NCBI RefSeq assembly: GCF_900111895.1
Contig: NZ_FOKB01000009.1
Coordinates: forward strand, 1-64,000
Direction of reading: 5' to 3'
Source of the DNA: Pseudomonas simiae
GTDB taxonomy: Bacteria > Pseudomonadota > Gammaproteobacteria > Pseudomonadales > Pseudomonadaceae
DNA: 64,000 bases
The stretch's first letter is position 1, and every line of letters begins with the position of its first letter. The notes under the pieces are model-generated. The model saw nothing but the letters and a program-made list of their open reading frames with translations, did not search any database and was not told the origin of the DNA. Positions 32,740-41,391 of the stretch are shown here, one piece after another. The translations under genes were made by a program, and so were the position numbers.

Positions 32740-34007
32740 ACGGCGAAAAATTATTTGGCGGCCCCGCCCGCAGCACAAGCGGCAGCACCGATAACGACGG
32801 CCTCAAACTGGTGTTGCATCGCTACATCATTGACGCCATCGAGGAGTCGGGCAAGAACCTGCTCGAAGGCACTCGCCAATCCCTGGCGCAATTTGTCATC
32901 GACAAGGTCTCCGAGTACATCACACGCATGCGCCTGGCGATTTCGCGCTATGAGATGGAACGCCTGGCCGAAGAAATCGTCGATGAACTCACCGGTTTCG
33001 GCCCGCTTGAGGTGTTGCTGCGTGACCCGTCGGTGACCGAGATCCTGGTCAACGGCCCACACCGGGTGTTTATCGAACGTGACGGCCTGCTGCACCAGAG
33101 TGACTTGCGTTTCATTGACGATCATCACGTCGAACGCGTGATGCAGCGCATCCTCGCACCGCTGGGCCGACGCCTGGACGAGTCCTCGCCGATGGTGGAT
33201 GCGCGCTTGCCCGACGGCAGCCGGGTCAATGCGATCATCCCGCCGATTGCCCTGGATGGGCCCTGCCTGTCGATTCGAAAATTCCGCAAGGACATGCTCA
33301 AAAGCACCGACCTGGTCGCCATGCAAACCATCGATCAGAGCATCTTCGAGTTCTTCCAGGAGGCCGTGGGCAAGCGCTGCAATATCCTGATCAGCGGCGG
33401 CACCGGCACCGGCAAGACCACGTTGCTGAACATTCTCAGTCAGTTGATCAACCCCCACGAACGCCTGGTGACCATCGAAGACGTGGCCGAACTGCAGTTG
33501 GGTCATCCCCATGTAGTTCGCCTGGAGACCCGCCCGCCGAATGCCGAAGGCCACGGTGAGGTACGTTCCAGCGACCTGATCCGCAACGCCCTGCGGATGC
33601 GCCCCGATCGCATCATCCTGGGCGAGATCCGCGGTGTGGAGGTGCTCGATGTAATGACCGCAATGAACACCGGCCACGACGGTTCCATGAGCACCGTGCA
33701 CGCCAACAATGCCCAGGATGCGTTGCTGCGCCTGGAAACCCTGGTGGGGCTGACTGGCCGGGTGATTGCGGAGAAAACCCTGCGCCAGATGATCTGCGCC
33801 GCGCTGGACGTGATCATCCAACTGACACGCATGCCCGATGGCCGTCGCTGTGTGAGCGAGGTGGTCGAAGTCGTGGGCGTGCGCGATGACGTGTATGTCA
33901 CCAATACCCTGTTCCGCCTCGACCGGCGCACCGGCTTCGGTTTCCTGCGCGAAGCCCTCAACCCGGCCGGCGACAAACTGCGCCGCGAATCGACCTTGCA
34001 GTCATAG
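32736..34007 (+). CDS. tadA: Flp pilus assembly ATPase
   Basis: A 423-residue secretion ATPase of the CpaF/TadA family. Walker A is GGTGTGKTT (about residues 221-229), Walker B RIILGEIRG (292-300), with the His box VHANNAQDALLRLE. The N-terminal helical domain precedes the core. It powers both extension and retraction in Tad systems. The end is 10 bp before tadB. Confidence 0.92.
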   Translation: MNGEKLFGGPARSTSGSTDNDGLKLVLHRYIIDAIEESGKNLLEGTRQSLAQFVIDKVSEYITRMRLAISRYEMERLAEEIVDELTGFGPLEVLLRDPSVTEILVNGPHRVFIERDGLLHQSDLRFIDDHHVERVMQRILAPLGRRLDESSPMVDARLPDGSRVNAIIPPIALDGPCLSIRKFRKDMLKSTDLVAMQTIDQSIFEFFQEAVGKRCNILISGGTGTGKTTLLNILSQLINPHERLVTIEDVAELQLGHPHVVRLETRPPNAEGHGEVRSSDLIRNALRMRPDRIILGEIRGVEVLDVMTAMNTGHDGSMSTVHANNAQDALLRLETLVGLTGRVIAEKTLRQMICAALDVIIQLTRMPDGRRCVSEVVEVVGVRDDVYVTNTLFRLDRRTGFGFLREALNPAGDKLRRESTLQS

Positions 34008-34017
34008 GGAGCGTTGG

Positions 34018-34899
34018 ATGACAGGACCGGTGTTGTTGCTTATCTGCCTGCTGCTGATCGCCCTGTCGTTCTGGCAGTTTCACCATGGCCTGCGCAAGGC
34101 CCGGACGGACCGCGTGCTGGAACGGCTCGGCGACGGCCAGCCCGAGACCCAGGAACCGAGTACCACCTGGACCGGCCTTGAGCACATGTTCCAGCGCGCC
34201 GGGCTGGGCAAACCCACGGACCGCCTGGGCTTGTGGCTGAGCGCCTGGGTGGTCGGCGTGCTGCTGGGCTGGCTGCTCGCGGACGGGCTGGGCCTGATCG
34301 CGATGATCGTTGGGCCACCCCTGCTACTTCGCGTGTACATCAGTTGGCGTTATCAGCGCCGCGTGCAGCGTATGGTTGAGCAATTGCCGCAGTTGTTGGA
34401 CCACAGCGTCCGTAGCCTCAAATCCGGCAGAACCCTGGCCGACTCCGTACTGGGGGGGATCGAGGGCGTCGAAGCGCCCCTCAAGGACGCCATGGGACGA
34501 GTGCAGCGCAACGTGCGCATGGGGGTGAGCCTGCCCGATTCAGTCAGCGATTTCGCCGAGTTCTACGAACAGGACGAATTCCGCCTGTTCGCACTTGGCC
34601 TGAAGGTCAATCACCGCTATGGCGGTAACGCCAGCGAGTTGCTGGAAAACCTGATCAAAATGATTCGCGAGCGGGAACAGGGCGCCCGTCAACTCAAGGC
34701 CATGACTGGCGAAACGCGCATGACCGCGTATGTGTTGGGCGGCTTGCCAGTGCTGATCGTGGGTTACTTCATGATGGTCAACCCCAGCTACTTGATGACC
34801 ATGTGGAACGACGACACGGGGCGCATCATGCTGTTCAGCGCGCTGGCCATGGACCTGGGCGGCACCTTTGTCATGTGGCGCATGCTGAGGAGTGTCTGA
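34018..34899 (+). CDS. tadB: Flp pilus inner-membrane platform protein TadB
   Basis: A 293-residue protein of the GspF/T2SSF group. There is a pair of N-terminal membrane helices near residues 1-20 and 75-110, a cytoplasmic helical domain (RMVEQLPQLLDHSVRSLKSG), and two C-terminal helices. The ATG at 34018 has GGGAGC. It is followed by tadC at a distance of one base; TadB and TadC form the platform that TadA works on. Confidence 0.88.
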   Translation: MTGPVLLLICLLLIALSFWQFHHGLRKARTDRVLERLGDGQPETQEPSTTWTGLEHMFQRAGLGKPTDRLGLWLSAWVVGVLLGWLLADGLGLIAMIVGPPLLLRVYISWRYQRRVQRMVEQLPQLLDHSVRSLKSGRTLADSVLGGIEGVEAPLKDAMGRVQRNVRMGVSLPDSVSDFAEFYEQDEFRLFALGLKVNHRYGGNASELLENLIKMIREREQGARQLKAMTGETRMTAYVLGGLPVLIVGYFMMVNPSYLMTMWNDDTGRIMLFSALAMDLGGTFVMWRMLRSV

Positions 34900-34900
34900 G

Positions 34901-35788
34901 ATGGCACTTCTGGCCTGCGCCTTGTTGCTCCTCGCCGCTGCGGTATTGGTGGGGGGCCAATTGCTCGAGAACCGCCGGCGCGAACGGCGAGTGGCGGAAC
35001 GCTTGCAGGGGCGGATGGCCGGCGAAGACCGGCTCGGCAGCCTTATGCGCCAGCTGGGCGGCAGCGCCCTGGCACAGCGCTCGGTCAGTCTGGACAACGA
35101 GACGCAGACCCTGCTCAACCGGGTCGGTTGGCGCAAAGCCAGTCAGCGCTCGTTGTTCGCAGCCTTCCAGATCGGTACGCCTATCGTGTCACTGGGCCTG
35201 ACCCTCCTCGGCCAGCAACTGCTCTTCCCCCACGCAACCCCGGTATGGATTGCCTCGATGTTTGCTTTGGGCATTGGCTACCTGCTGCCAAAACGTGTGC
35301 TGGCCGCTGCCGCCAAGCATCGCCAGCAGACCATCGCCAAAGAGGTCTCAACCTTCATTCCACTGCTGCGCATTCTGTTCGAGTCCGGCATGGCGGTTGA
35401 ACAGTCGCTGCGCGTACTGAGCAACGAAGCCCAGCGCCTGCTTCCCGCGCTGACACACGAATTACGCTTGATCCTGGCACGGGTCGATTCCGGGCTGGAG
35501 CTTGGCGAAGAGCTGGGCAAGACCGCCCGTTTGCTGGAAGTGGATGAGTTCACCGACACCTGCATCATCCTCCAGCAGTTGATCCACCAGGGCGGCGGCG
35601 CGATGAAGTCCTTGCTGGCCCTCAAGCAGTTGCTTGACGACCGCCGCCTGACCCGCCTGCAGGAATACATCTCGAAGATGTCGGCCAAAATGTCGGTGGT
35701 GATGATGGTGTTTCTGTTCCCCGCTTTGCTGATTGTGCTTGGCGGCCCGGCCTTCATCGGCATCGCCCGCGCGTTGAGTCACTTTTGA
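34901..35788 (+). CDS. tadC: Flp pilus inner-membrane platform protein TadC
   Basis: A 295-residue T2SSF-domain protein. Membrane helices are near residues 1-20, 90-130 and 260-290, with the cytoplasmic domain between (KEVSTFIPLLRILFESGMAV). Start at 34901 with CTGAGGAG upstream. It partners TadB. Confidence 0.88.
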   Translation: MALLACALLLLAAAVLVGGQLLENRRRERRVAERLQGRMAGEDRLGSLMRQLGGSALAQRSVSLDNETQTLLNRVGWRKASQRSLFAAFQIGTPIVSLGLTLLGQQLLFPHATPVWIASMFALGIGYLLPKRVLAAAAKHRQQTIAKEVSTFIPLLRILFESGMAVEQSLRVLSNEAQRLLPALTHELRLILARVDSGLELGEELGKTARLLEVDEFTDTCIILQQLIHQGGGAMKSLLALKQLLDDRRLTRLQEYISKMSAKMSVVMMVFLFPALLIVLGGPAFIGIARALSHF

Positions 35789-35798
35789 GGAGACATTG

Positions 35799-36509
35799 AT
35801 GAAAGTACTGATTGCCGGCCTGGCCCTGCTGATGCTCAGCGGCTGCGCCACCAATGGCCAATCACCCTGGGCAGCGTTGACCTCACCGGGCAGTTGCGCC
35901 AAGCCGAGTTCGGAGCAGGAACTGGCGCTCAACCTGTCCGATGATTTGGCCAACGAAGGCAAGTTGCACGCCAGCCTGGCCAACCTGCAAAGCCTGCCCG
36001 ACGGCTTGCCCCAGGTGCGGCAACGCAAGGCCCGCACTTACCGCCTGCTCGGGCGCAGCGAAGCCGAACCGTTGTACCGCAGCCTGCTCGGCACCTGCAT
36101 GACTGCCGAAGGCGAGCACGGCCTGGGGCAATTGGCGGCCGCCAAGGGCAACAACGCCCTGGCCATGACCCACCTGCAACGGGCGGCGCAGCTGGCGCCC
36201 ACTGACGAAAAGATCCGCAATGACTTGGGCGTGGTGTACCTCAACCAATTGCGCTTGGAAGACGCGCGCTTTGAATTCATGACGGCCATCGAACTCAAGC
36301 AGGGCGACCCGTTGGCCGCCGTCAACCTGGTAACGCTGTTGATCTACCAAGACGACTGGGGGCAAGCGGCCAAGGTCGTCAGCCAGTTGGGTCTGAGCCG
36401 CGAGCAGTTCACCGATGCCCAGGCCCGCGCGGAAAAACTCAAGGGCGCTGGCGCGGCGGCGCGCAAAGTAGCGGCGGTCCGCGATGCCCTGCCTGTGAGT
36501 CTCAAGTAA
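35799..36509 (+). CDS. tadD: Flp pilus assembly lipoprotein TadD, TPR repeats
   Basis: A 236-residue lipoprotein with the lipobox LMLSGC (C16). It has TPR-like helical repeats from about residue 50 to 200 (GEHGLGQLAAAKGNNALAMT, DEKIRNDLGVVYLNQ). It is thought to help the secretin RcpA reach or stay in the outer membrane. The ATG has GAGGAGA. It is 10 bp upstream of the DUF3613 gene. Confidence 0.85.
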   Translation: MKVLIAGLALLMLSGCATNGQSPWAALTSPGSCAKPSSEQELALNLSDDLANEGKLHASLANLQSLPDGLPQVRQRKARTYRLLGRSEAEPLYRSLLGTCMTAEGEHGLGQLAAAKGNNALAMTHLQRAAQLAPTDEKIRNDLGVVYLNQLRLEDARFEFMTAIELKQGDPLAAVNLVTLLIYQDDWGQAAKVVSQLGLSREQFTDAQARAEKLKGAGAAARKVAAVRDALPVSLK

Positions 36510-36519
36510 GGAGTGATCG

Positions 36520-36792
36520 ATGAAAGCACATTACCTGATCGGCCTGGCGCTGTTACCGCTGGCCGCAATGGCCATCGAACCGGGCCCGTCGTCCCCGCAG
36601 CAGGCGGAAACGGAAAACTGGATGGCCCTGCAGATCAACGGGCCGGTGGCTTCGCCGACGCCGCAAAGGGCCACACCCGCGGAACGGGAGCAGTCCTTGC
36701 AGCGGTGGCTGGACAGTTACAAGCACCCGATTCCCGAGTTCTTTGAACAGGATGTCGGCGGGAAATCGCCGGGCGGAGGGAGTAATAACTAG
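36520..36792 (+). CDS. DUF3613 domain protein of the tad locus
   Basis: A 90-residue exported protein with a signal peptide (residues 1-18, ending AAMA). The mature part has the DUF3613 pattern ETENWMALQINGPVAS and RWLDSYKHPIPEFFEQD, which is seen in other Pseudomonas tad loci after tadD. The C-terminus is glycine and serine rich. Function unknown; part of the pilus machine or its periplasmic accessory by context. The stop lies on a CTAG shared with the opposing pprB. Confidence 0.8.
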   Translation: MKAHYLIGLALLPLAAMAIEPGPSSPQQAETENWMALQINGPVASPTPQRATPAEREQSLQRWLDSYKHPIPEFFEQDVGGKSPGGGSNN

Positions 36793-37577
36793 TGCGCCGT
36801 CACCCGCTGACGCATCGCCGAGTTGCTCGGTGAAAGGGCCAGCGCCAGTTGGGTGCGGTTATGCATATGGGTCAGGCGCAACACCTGGGACACGTATAGT
36901 TTGACCGTGTTTTCGGTGATCCCCAGTTCGCAAGCGATCTGGTAATTGGTCTGGCCTTTGCCTACCAGGCGCGCTACGTCCAACTGGCGCGGTGAGAGTT
37001 GGTTGAAGATAGTCGGAACCTCCACAGACCCGGCGTCTTCGGCGACCAGCTCACCATCATCCGTCCCCCCCGCACCAGGGCTGCGGCGCACCTTGTCGAG
37101 ATCCTGGTACAGGTCATTGATGGATTCCGAGAGGTATTGCAGCTTCTGGTTCAAGTGCCCCAGTTGCAGCTCTTTCTGCCGCTCTTCCAATGCCGCTTCC
37201 TGACGCTGGAGACCTTCAAGCAATTCGTCGAGATTGATCGGCTTCTGGTAGTAATCCGAGATCCCCGTGCGCAGGGCCTTGATCACGTCCTGTTTGTCGG
37301 CCCGTCCGGTGAGCATGATCGCCTCAAACGCCCGAGCCTTACCGGCCACTTTTTGCATGGCTTGCACCAACTCGATGCCGTCCATGTCTGGCATATGCAG
37401 GTCGCACAACACCAGCCCGATTTCGGCGTCTTCGCTGAAGCGCTGCAACGCCTGCCGGCTGGAACCACACGGGACGCACCGGTAACCACTGCTTTCGAGA
37501 AATTCACAGAGCTCTTCCACAATCAAAGGTTGATCGTCGACGACGAGCACTTTTACCGCCGAGGTAAGCTTGTTCAC
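36789..37577 (-). CDS. pprB: Response regulator PprB, receiver plus LuxR-type DNA-binding domain
   Basis: A 262-residue regulator. Receiver domain at 8-125 with VVDDQP, phospho-acceptor in LCDLHMPD (D59) and QKPINL. A coiled helical linker of 40 residues follows. The C-terminal LuxR-type helix-turn-helix is LSPRQLDVARLVGKGQTNYQ to TENTVKLYVSQVLRL. In P. aeruginosa PprB turns on Flp pili and related surface factors with its kinase PprA. It is convergent with the tad operon and shares a CTAG stop. Confidence 0.88.
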   Translation of the reverse strand: MNKLTSAVKVLVVDDQPLIVEELCEFLESSGYRCVPCGSSRQALQRFSEDAEIGLVLCDLHMPDMDGIELVQAMQKVAGKARAFEAIMLTGRADKQDVIKALRTGISDYYQKPINLDELLEGLQRQEAALEERQKELQLGHLNQKLQYLSESINDLYQDLDKVRRSPGAGGTDDGELVAEDAGSVEVPTIFNQLSPRQLDVARLVGKGQTNYQIACELGITENTVKLYVSQVLRLTHMHNRTQLALALSPSNSAMRQRVTAH

Positions 37578-37702
37578 GCGCTACTCCATGCCTGGCAAAC
37601 CAAAAGATTGGCCTATCCTTTTGGCGAAGAATCCTACATATCTATGCAATAAACGTAGACCTACTTTCCGACTATGTACATAGCGATAGAAACCTTGTGC
37701 GA

Positions 37703-38152
37703 TTAATGAATCCAAAGCCAATACAGCGCAAACCCGGTCAGTACAAAGGGGGCAAAAGGCTGCTTGGTTGACGCTGCAGTAAGCCCATTGTGCTGACGCG
37801 CCCTAAGCCGTTGACGGATAAGCACCCAGCCACCTTGGAACACCGCAGCACCAATCAAAGACCACAACAACGCATCCCACGTACTGGCCAGGGCCAGGGC
37901 GGCCAGCAGCTTCACGTCCCCGGCGCCAAAACGGCCCAGCGCATAGCCGGGCAAGGTCAGCAGCAGCGCCACGGCAAAGGCCCAGCCCCCCTCACTGGCG
38001 GGCGCTCCCAGCCAGGTAGCGCCGTTCCACACCAAGTAAGCCAACGCCAGCAGCGCCACCCCCAGGGTCAAGCCATTGGCGATTTGCCGTTGACGCATAT
38101 CCTGCAATGCACAGAGCCCCAGCCAGACCAGTATCACCACGCCATGGATCAC
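37703..38152 (-). CDS. fppA: Prepilin peptidase of the Flp system
   Basis: A 149-residue short aspartic prepilin peptidase (CpaA/TadV type). The catalytic aspartates are in ALQDMRQRQI (D18) and GAGDVKLL (D79). There are four to five membrane helices. It cuts the Flp prepilin at the glycine noted in the flp entry. It lacks the N-terminal methylase domain of PilD. It is separated from pprB by about 125 bp, with AT-rich DNA. Confidence 0.88.
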   Translation of the reverse strand: MIHGVVILVWLGLCALQDMRQRQIANGLTLGVALLALAYLVWNGATWLGAPASEGGWAFAVALLLTLPGYALGRFGAGDVKLLAALALASTWDALLWSLIGAAVFQGGWVLIRQRLRARQHNGLTAASTKQPFAPFVLTGFALYWLWIH

Positions 38153-38224
38153 GTAAAAAACATCCCTTTTCGCTGATTGATTCTATGCTGATATCAAGTA
38201 GTAGCCGTCAGGGTAGACGCAGTC

Positions 38225-38668
38225 ATGAAAACAGGCCTGCCTAGAAAGCAAAAAGGTGCGGCGGCGATTGAGTTCGCCCTGGTCTTCGGGATCTTTTTTG
38301 CGGTGTTCTATGGGTTGATCAGCTACAGCCTGCCGCTGCTGTTGATGCAGTCGTTCAACCAGGCTGCGGCGGAGGGAGTGCGCCAGGCCTTGTCCGTGGA
38401 CCCGGTGGCCGCCGGCACCGCTTACTCCACCCAGGTCAAAGACCGCGCCAAAACCACGGTGATCAACCAATTGAACTGGATCCCGTCCAGCTTTCAGTTC
38501 TCCTCCAGCTTCATTACCACCACCTACGACGGCACCACGCTGACCGTGGAGATCACCTACCCCACCACCAACCTTTACTCTGTATTCCCGGCACTGGTGG
38601 TACCGGGCATAGGCCCCGTCCCAAATCTGCCGGCCAACTTGACCGCCCGTTCGAGTCTCAAGTTTTGA
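38225..38668 (+). CDS. TadE-like pseudopilin of the tad locus
   Basis: A 147-residue pseudopilin. The leader MKTGLPRKQK is cut at G11 before AAAIEFALVFG (glutamate at +5 if cut after G). A hydrophobic helix follows, then a C-terminal part rich in threonine and serine. FppA would process it. It may be a minor subunit like TadE or TadF; the two are alike and only one is present here. It overlaps the kinase gene pprA by four bases. Confidence 0.8.
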   Translation: MKTGLPRKQKGAAAIEFALVFGIFFAVFYGLISYSLPLLLMQSFNQAAAEGVRQALSVDPVAAGTAYSTQVKDRAKTTVINQLNWIPSSFQFSSSFITTTYDGTTLTVEITYPTTNLYSVFPALVVPGIGPVPNLPANLTARSSLKF

Positions 38669-41391
38669 CCTCTGGAGACAAGCTCTTCGGGCGCCTGCTC
38701 GGCCGCACCAGCGCCCCGCACCTCGATACGCCCGGCGTGCCCATCCCCGGGCTGCACTTGCGCCTGGATCCTCAAGGACACGTGTTGAGCGTTGGCGGCA
38801 CGCTGAGCCCGCAACTGACGCCCTACAGGGTGGGCGACCCGCGCCCGCTGCTGCGTGAACTGCTGTGCGCCAGCAGCGCCCTGAGCATTGAAGGCAGCCC
38901 GGCTGATTGGCAACACCAAAGCCTGGACCTGGACTTCCAGGGCGCTACCGGCCAAGTGCTGCACACGCGTGGCTGGATCGAACCCGAGGAGGACGGCTGG
39001 TACCTGCGCCTGCAGGACGTTGGCGACTTGCTGGCCGGCAGGCAACTGGCCCAGCACCGCGAGCAGAACCATCAACTGGCCTGCCAGATGAGCGAGCAAT
39101 TGCGGGTGTGCAGCCTGACCCGCCTGCCCGAGGTGCTCAACGAGCACCTGCGCAGCCTCGCCCAGCGCTGGCGAATCCCCTGTGTGGCCCTGGCGTTGCT
39201 CGATGCAGATGACCAGGGTTGGCGGGTCTACAACCAGTATGCGGCCCACGACGCCCCGGCCCTGTGGCAGGCCGGCCAGCACCTGGGCACCAGCCTGGAC
39301 AGTGCCAGCGGCAACACGCCACTGAGCCTGGCCCAAGGGCGCGACGACAACCCGCGACTGCACAGCATTTTCGGCAACTCTGATGGGTTCCTGGTGCCCT
39401 ACCGTGACAGCCAGGGTGTCGCCGCCTGGTTGCTCTGCGGCTTCTACAGTGGCCAACAACACACCAGCGAGCGGGACTGGCTGAACCTCACGGCCGCCCT
39501 CGCCGCCCCACTGCTGAGCCGCTTGCGTGAACAACGCTACCACCAACAGCTCGAACGCACGGAAGCCCTGCAAGGTTTACTCGGCACCGGCTGGTGGGAA
39601 CTGCTGCCAGCCACTCAGGAGATCCAGCTCGCCCCGCAATTGCTGCACAGCCTCAGCCTGGAAGACAGCCCGACCCGCCAGGCGCTGAGTCAGTGGCTGG
39701 CGCTGATCCACCCCGCCGATCGCCAGGCACTCACCAGCCGCCTGCACGACCTGCAAGCCCTGGGTAAACCGCTGCTGACCAGCGTACGCCTGCAACGCAG
39801 CGACGCCGAACAAAAGCCCCTCTGGTATCGCGTGCAAGGCCAAGTGCTGGGGGTCGGTGATAACCGCCGCTGGATCGGCTTCATGCTCGACATCAGCGAC
39901 ATCAAGAACCAGCAACTGCAAGCCGCCGCCGCCCATGCGCGCCTCGATAACCTCATCGCCAGTTCCCCCGCGGTGATCTATGTGCAGCGCTACGTCAGCG
40001 GCGCCCTGCACCCGGCGTTTTTCAGCGACAGTCTGTTGCCACTGCTGGGCTGGACCTTGGCCGACTGCAACCACGACAGCCTGGCATCGCTGATCCACCC
40101 GCAGGACCGTGAGCTGTACTTCGAGCGCAGTCGCCAGCTATTGCGCGAGGGTAGCGTGCGCAGTCGCTACCGCCTGCGCGACAAACAGGGCCATTACCAC
40201 TGGCTGCTGGATGAAGCCAAGTTGCTGCGTGATGACCTTGGACTGCCGCTGGAAGCCGTCGGGCTCTGGCTGGATGTCACCGACGCAACCTTGGCCGCCG
40301 AGCACATCAAACAAAGCGAAGAGCGCTACCGCATCCTGGTCGAGGACTCCCCGGCGATGATCTGCCGCTACCGCCCGGACCTGACCCTGACGTTCGGCAA
40401 CACACCGCTGGCCAACTACCTGGAATGCCCACCCGAGCAACTGCCAGGACTGAACCTGGGGGATTGGCTGTCGGACGAACAGCGCCAGGCCTTTGCGCAC
40501 CGCATCGGCCAGTTGAGTCCTGAATTCCCGGTCAGCACCGCCGAAATCAGCCTGGAACTGCCCGGGCGCGAACATGCCTGGTGGGTGTGGTCGGACCGGG
40601 GCGTGTTCGACGAGCAGGGCGCGCTGGTGGAAGTACAAGCCGTGGGCCGCGACAACACCGAAGTGCGCCGCTCCCAACAGCAACTGACCCAAAGCGCCAA
40701 GATGGCCACCCTCGGCGAAATGGCCACGGGCCTCGCCCATGAGATCAACCAGCCCTTGAATGTGATGCGCATGGCTATCGTCAATGTGCTCAAACGCCTG
40801 AGCAACGGCGATGCGCAAATCGACTACCTCACCGAAAAACTCCAACGCATCGACACCCAGGTGCAGCGCGCAGCGCGCGTGGTCGACCATATGCGCGTGT
40901 TCGGCCGCCGCTCGGAAATCGAACAACAGCCCTTCGACCCGTCGCAGGCGGTGGAAGGCACCCTGTCGCTGCTCGGTGACGGCTTGCGCGGCAAAGGTGT
41001 GGACGTGCGCATCACGCCGGCGGATTTTAAGGTGCAGGTCAAAGGTCACGTCGACCAGTTGGAGCAAGTGCTGATCAACCTGATGGTCAATGCCCGCGAT
41101 GCGCTGTTGAGCAAGCGGCAAAAAGACCCTGAGTTCCGCCCCTGGATCGCGGTGCACTGCGAGCATGACAGCCGGCATGTGCGGATCTGGGTGGAGGACA
41201 ACGGTGGCGGCATAGACCCACGGTTACTGGAGCGGATTTTCGAACCGTTCTTCACCACCAAGCCGATTGGCGTGGGCACGGGGCTGGGGTTGTCGGTGAG
41301 CTACGGGATTGTGGAAAACATGGGCGGACGCCTGAGCGTCGCCAATGCAGAGCAAGGCGCGAAGTTTTGTGTGGAGTTGCCGATCAGCTAG
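38665..41391 (+). CDS. pprA: PAS-domain sensor histidine kinase PprA
   Basis: A 908-residue cytoplasmic kinase without membrane segments. GAF-like region about 130-290, three PAS-type domains about 300-415, 425-545 and 550-670. The H-box is GLAHEINQPLN (H692), and the ATPase has the N box NLMVNARDAL, VEDNGGGID and GTGLGLSVSYGI. It is the partner of PprB. The start is a TTG at 38665 that overlaps the stop of the previous gene; no ATG is near, so it depends on coupled translation. The stop is on a CTAG shared with tadG. Confidence 0.82.
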   Translation: MTSGDKLFGRLLGRTSAPHLDTPGVPIPGLHLRLDPQGHVLSVGGTLSPQLTPYRVGDPRPLLRELLCASSALSIEGSPADWQHQSLDLDFQGATGQVLHTRGWIEPEEDGWYLRLQDVGDLLAGRQLAQHREQNHQLACQMSEQLRVCSLTRLPEVLNEHLRSLAQRWRIPCVALALLDADDQGWRVYNQYAAHDAPALWQAGQHLGTSLDSASGNTPLSLAQGRDDNPRLHSIFGNSDGFLVPYRDSQGVAAWLLCGFYSGQQHTSERDWLNLTAALAAPLLSRLREQRYHQQLERTEALQGLLGTGWWELLPATQEIQLAPQLLHSLSLEDSPTRQALSQWLALIHPADRQALTSRLHDLQALGKPLLTSVRLQRSDAEQKPLWYRVQGQVLGVGDNRRWIGFMLDISDIKNQQLQAAAAHARLDNLIASSPAVIYVQRYVSGALHPAFFSDSLLPLLGWTLADCNHDSLASLIHPQDRELYFERSRQLLREGSVRSRYRLRDKQGHYHWLLDEAKLLRDDLGLPLEAVGLWLDVTDATLAAEHIKQSEERYRILVEDSPAMICRYRPDLTLTFGNTPLANYLECPPEQLPGLNLGDWLSDEQRQAFAHRIGQLSPEFPVSTAEISLELPGREHAWWVWSDRGVFDEQGALVEVQAVGRDNTEVRRSQQQLTQSAKMATLGEMATGLAHEINQPLNVMRMAIVNVLKRLSNGDAQIDYLTEKLQRIDTQVQRAARVVDHMRVFGRRSEIEQQPFDPSQAVEGTLSLLGDGLRGKGVDVRITPADFKVQVKGHVDQLEQVLINLMVNARDALLSKRQKDPEFRPWIAVHCEHDSRHVRIWVEDNGGGIDPRLLERIFEPFFTTKPIGVGTGLGLSVSYGIVENMGGRLSVANAEQGAKFCVELPIS

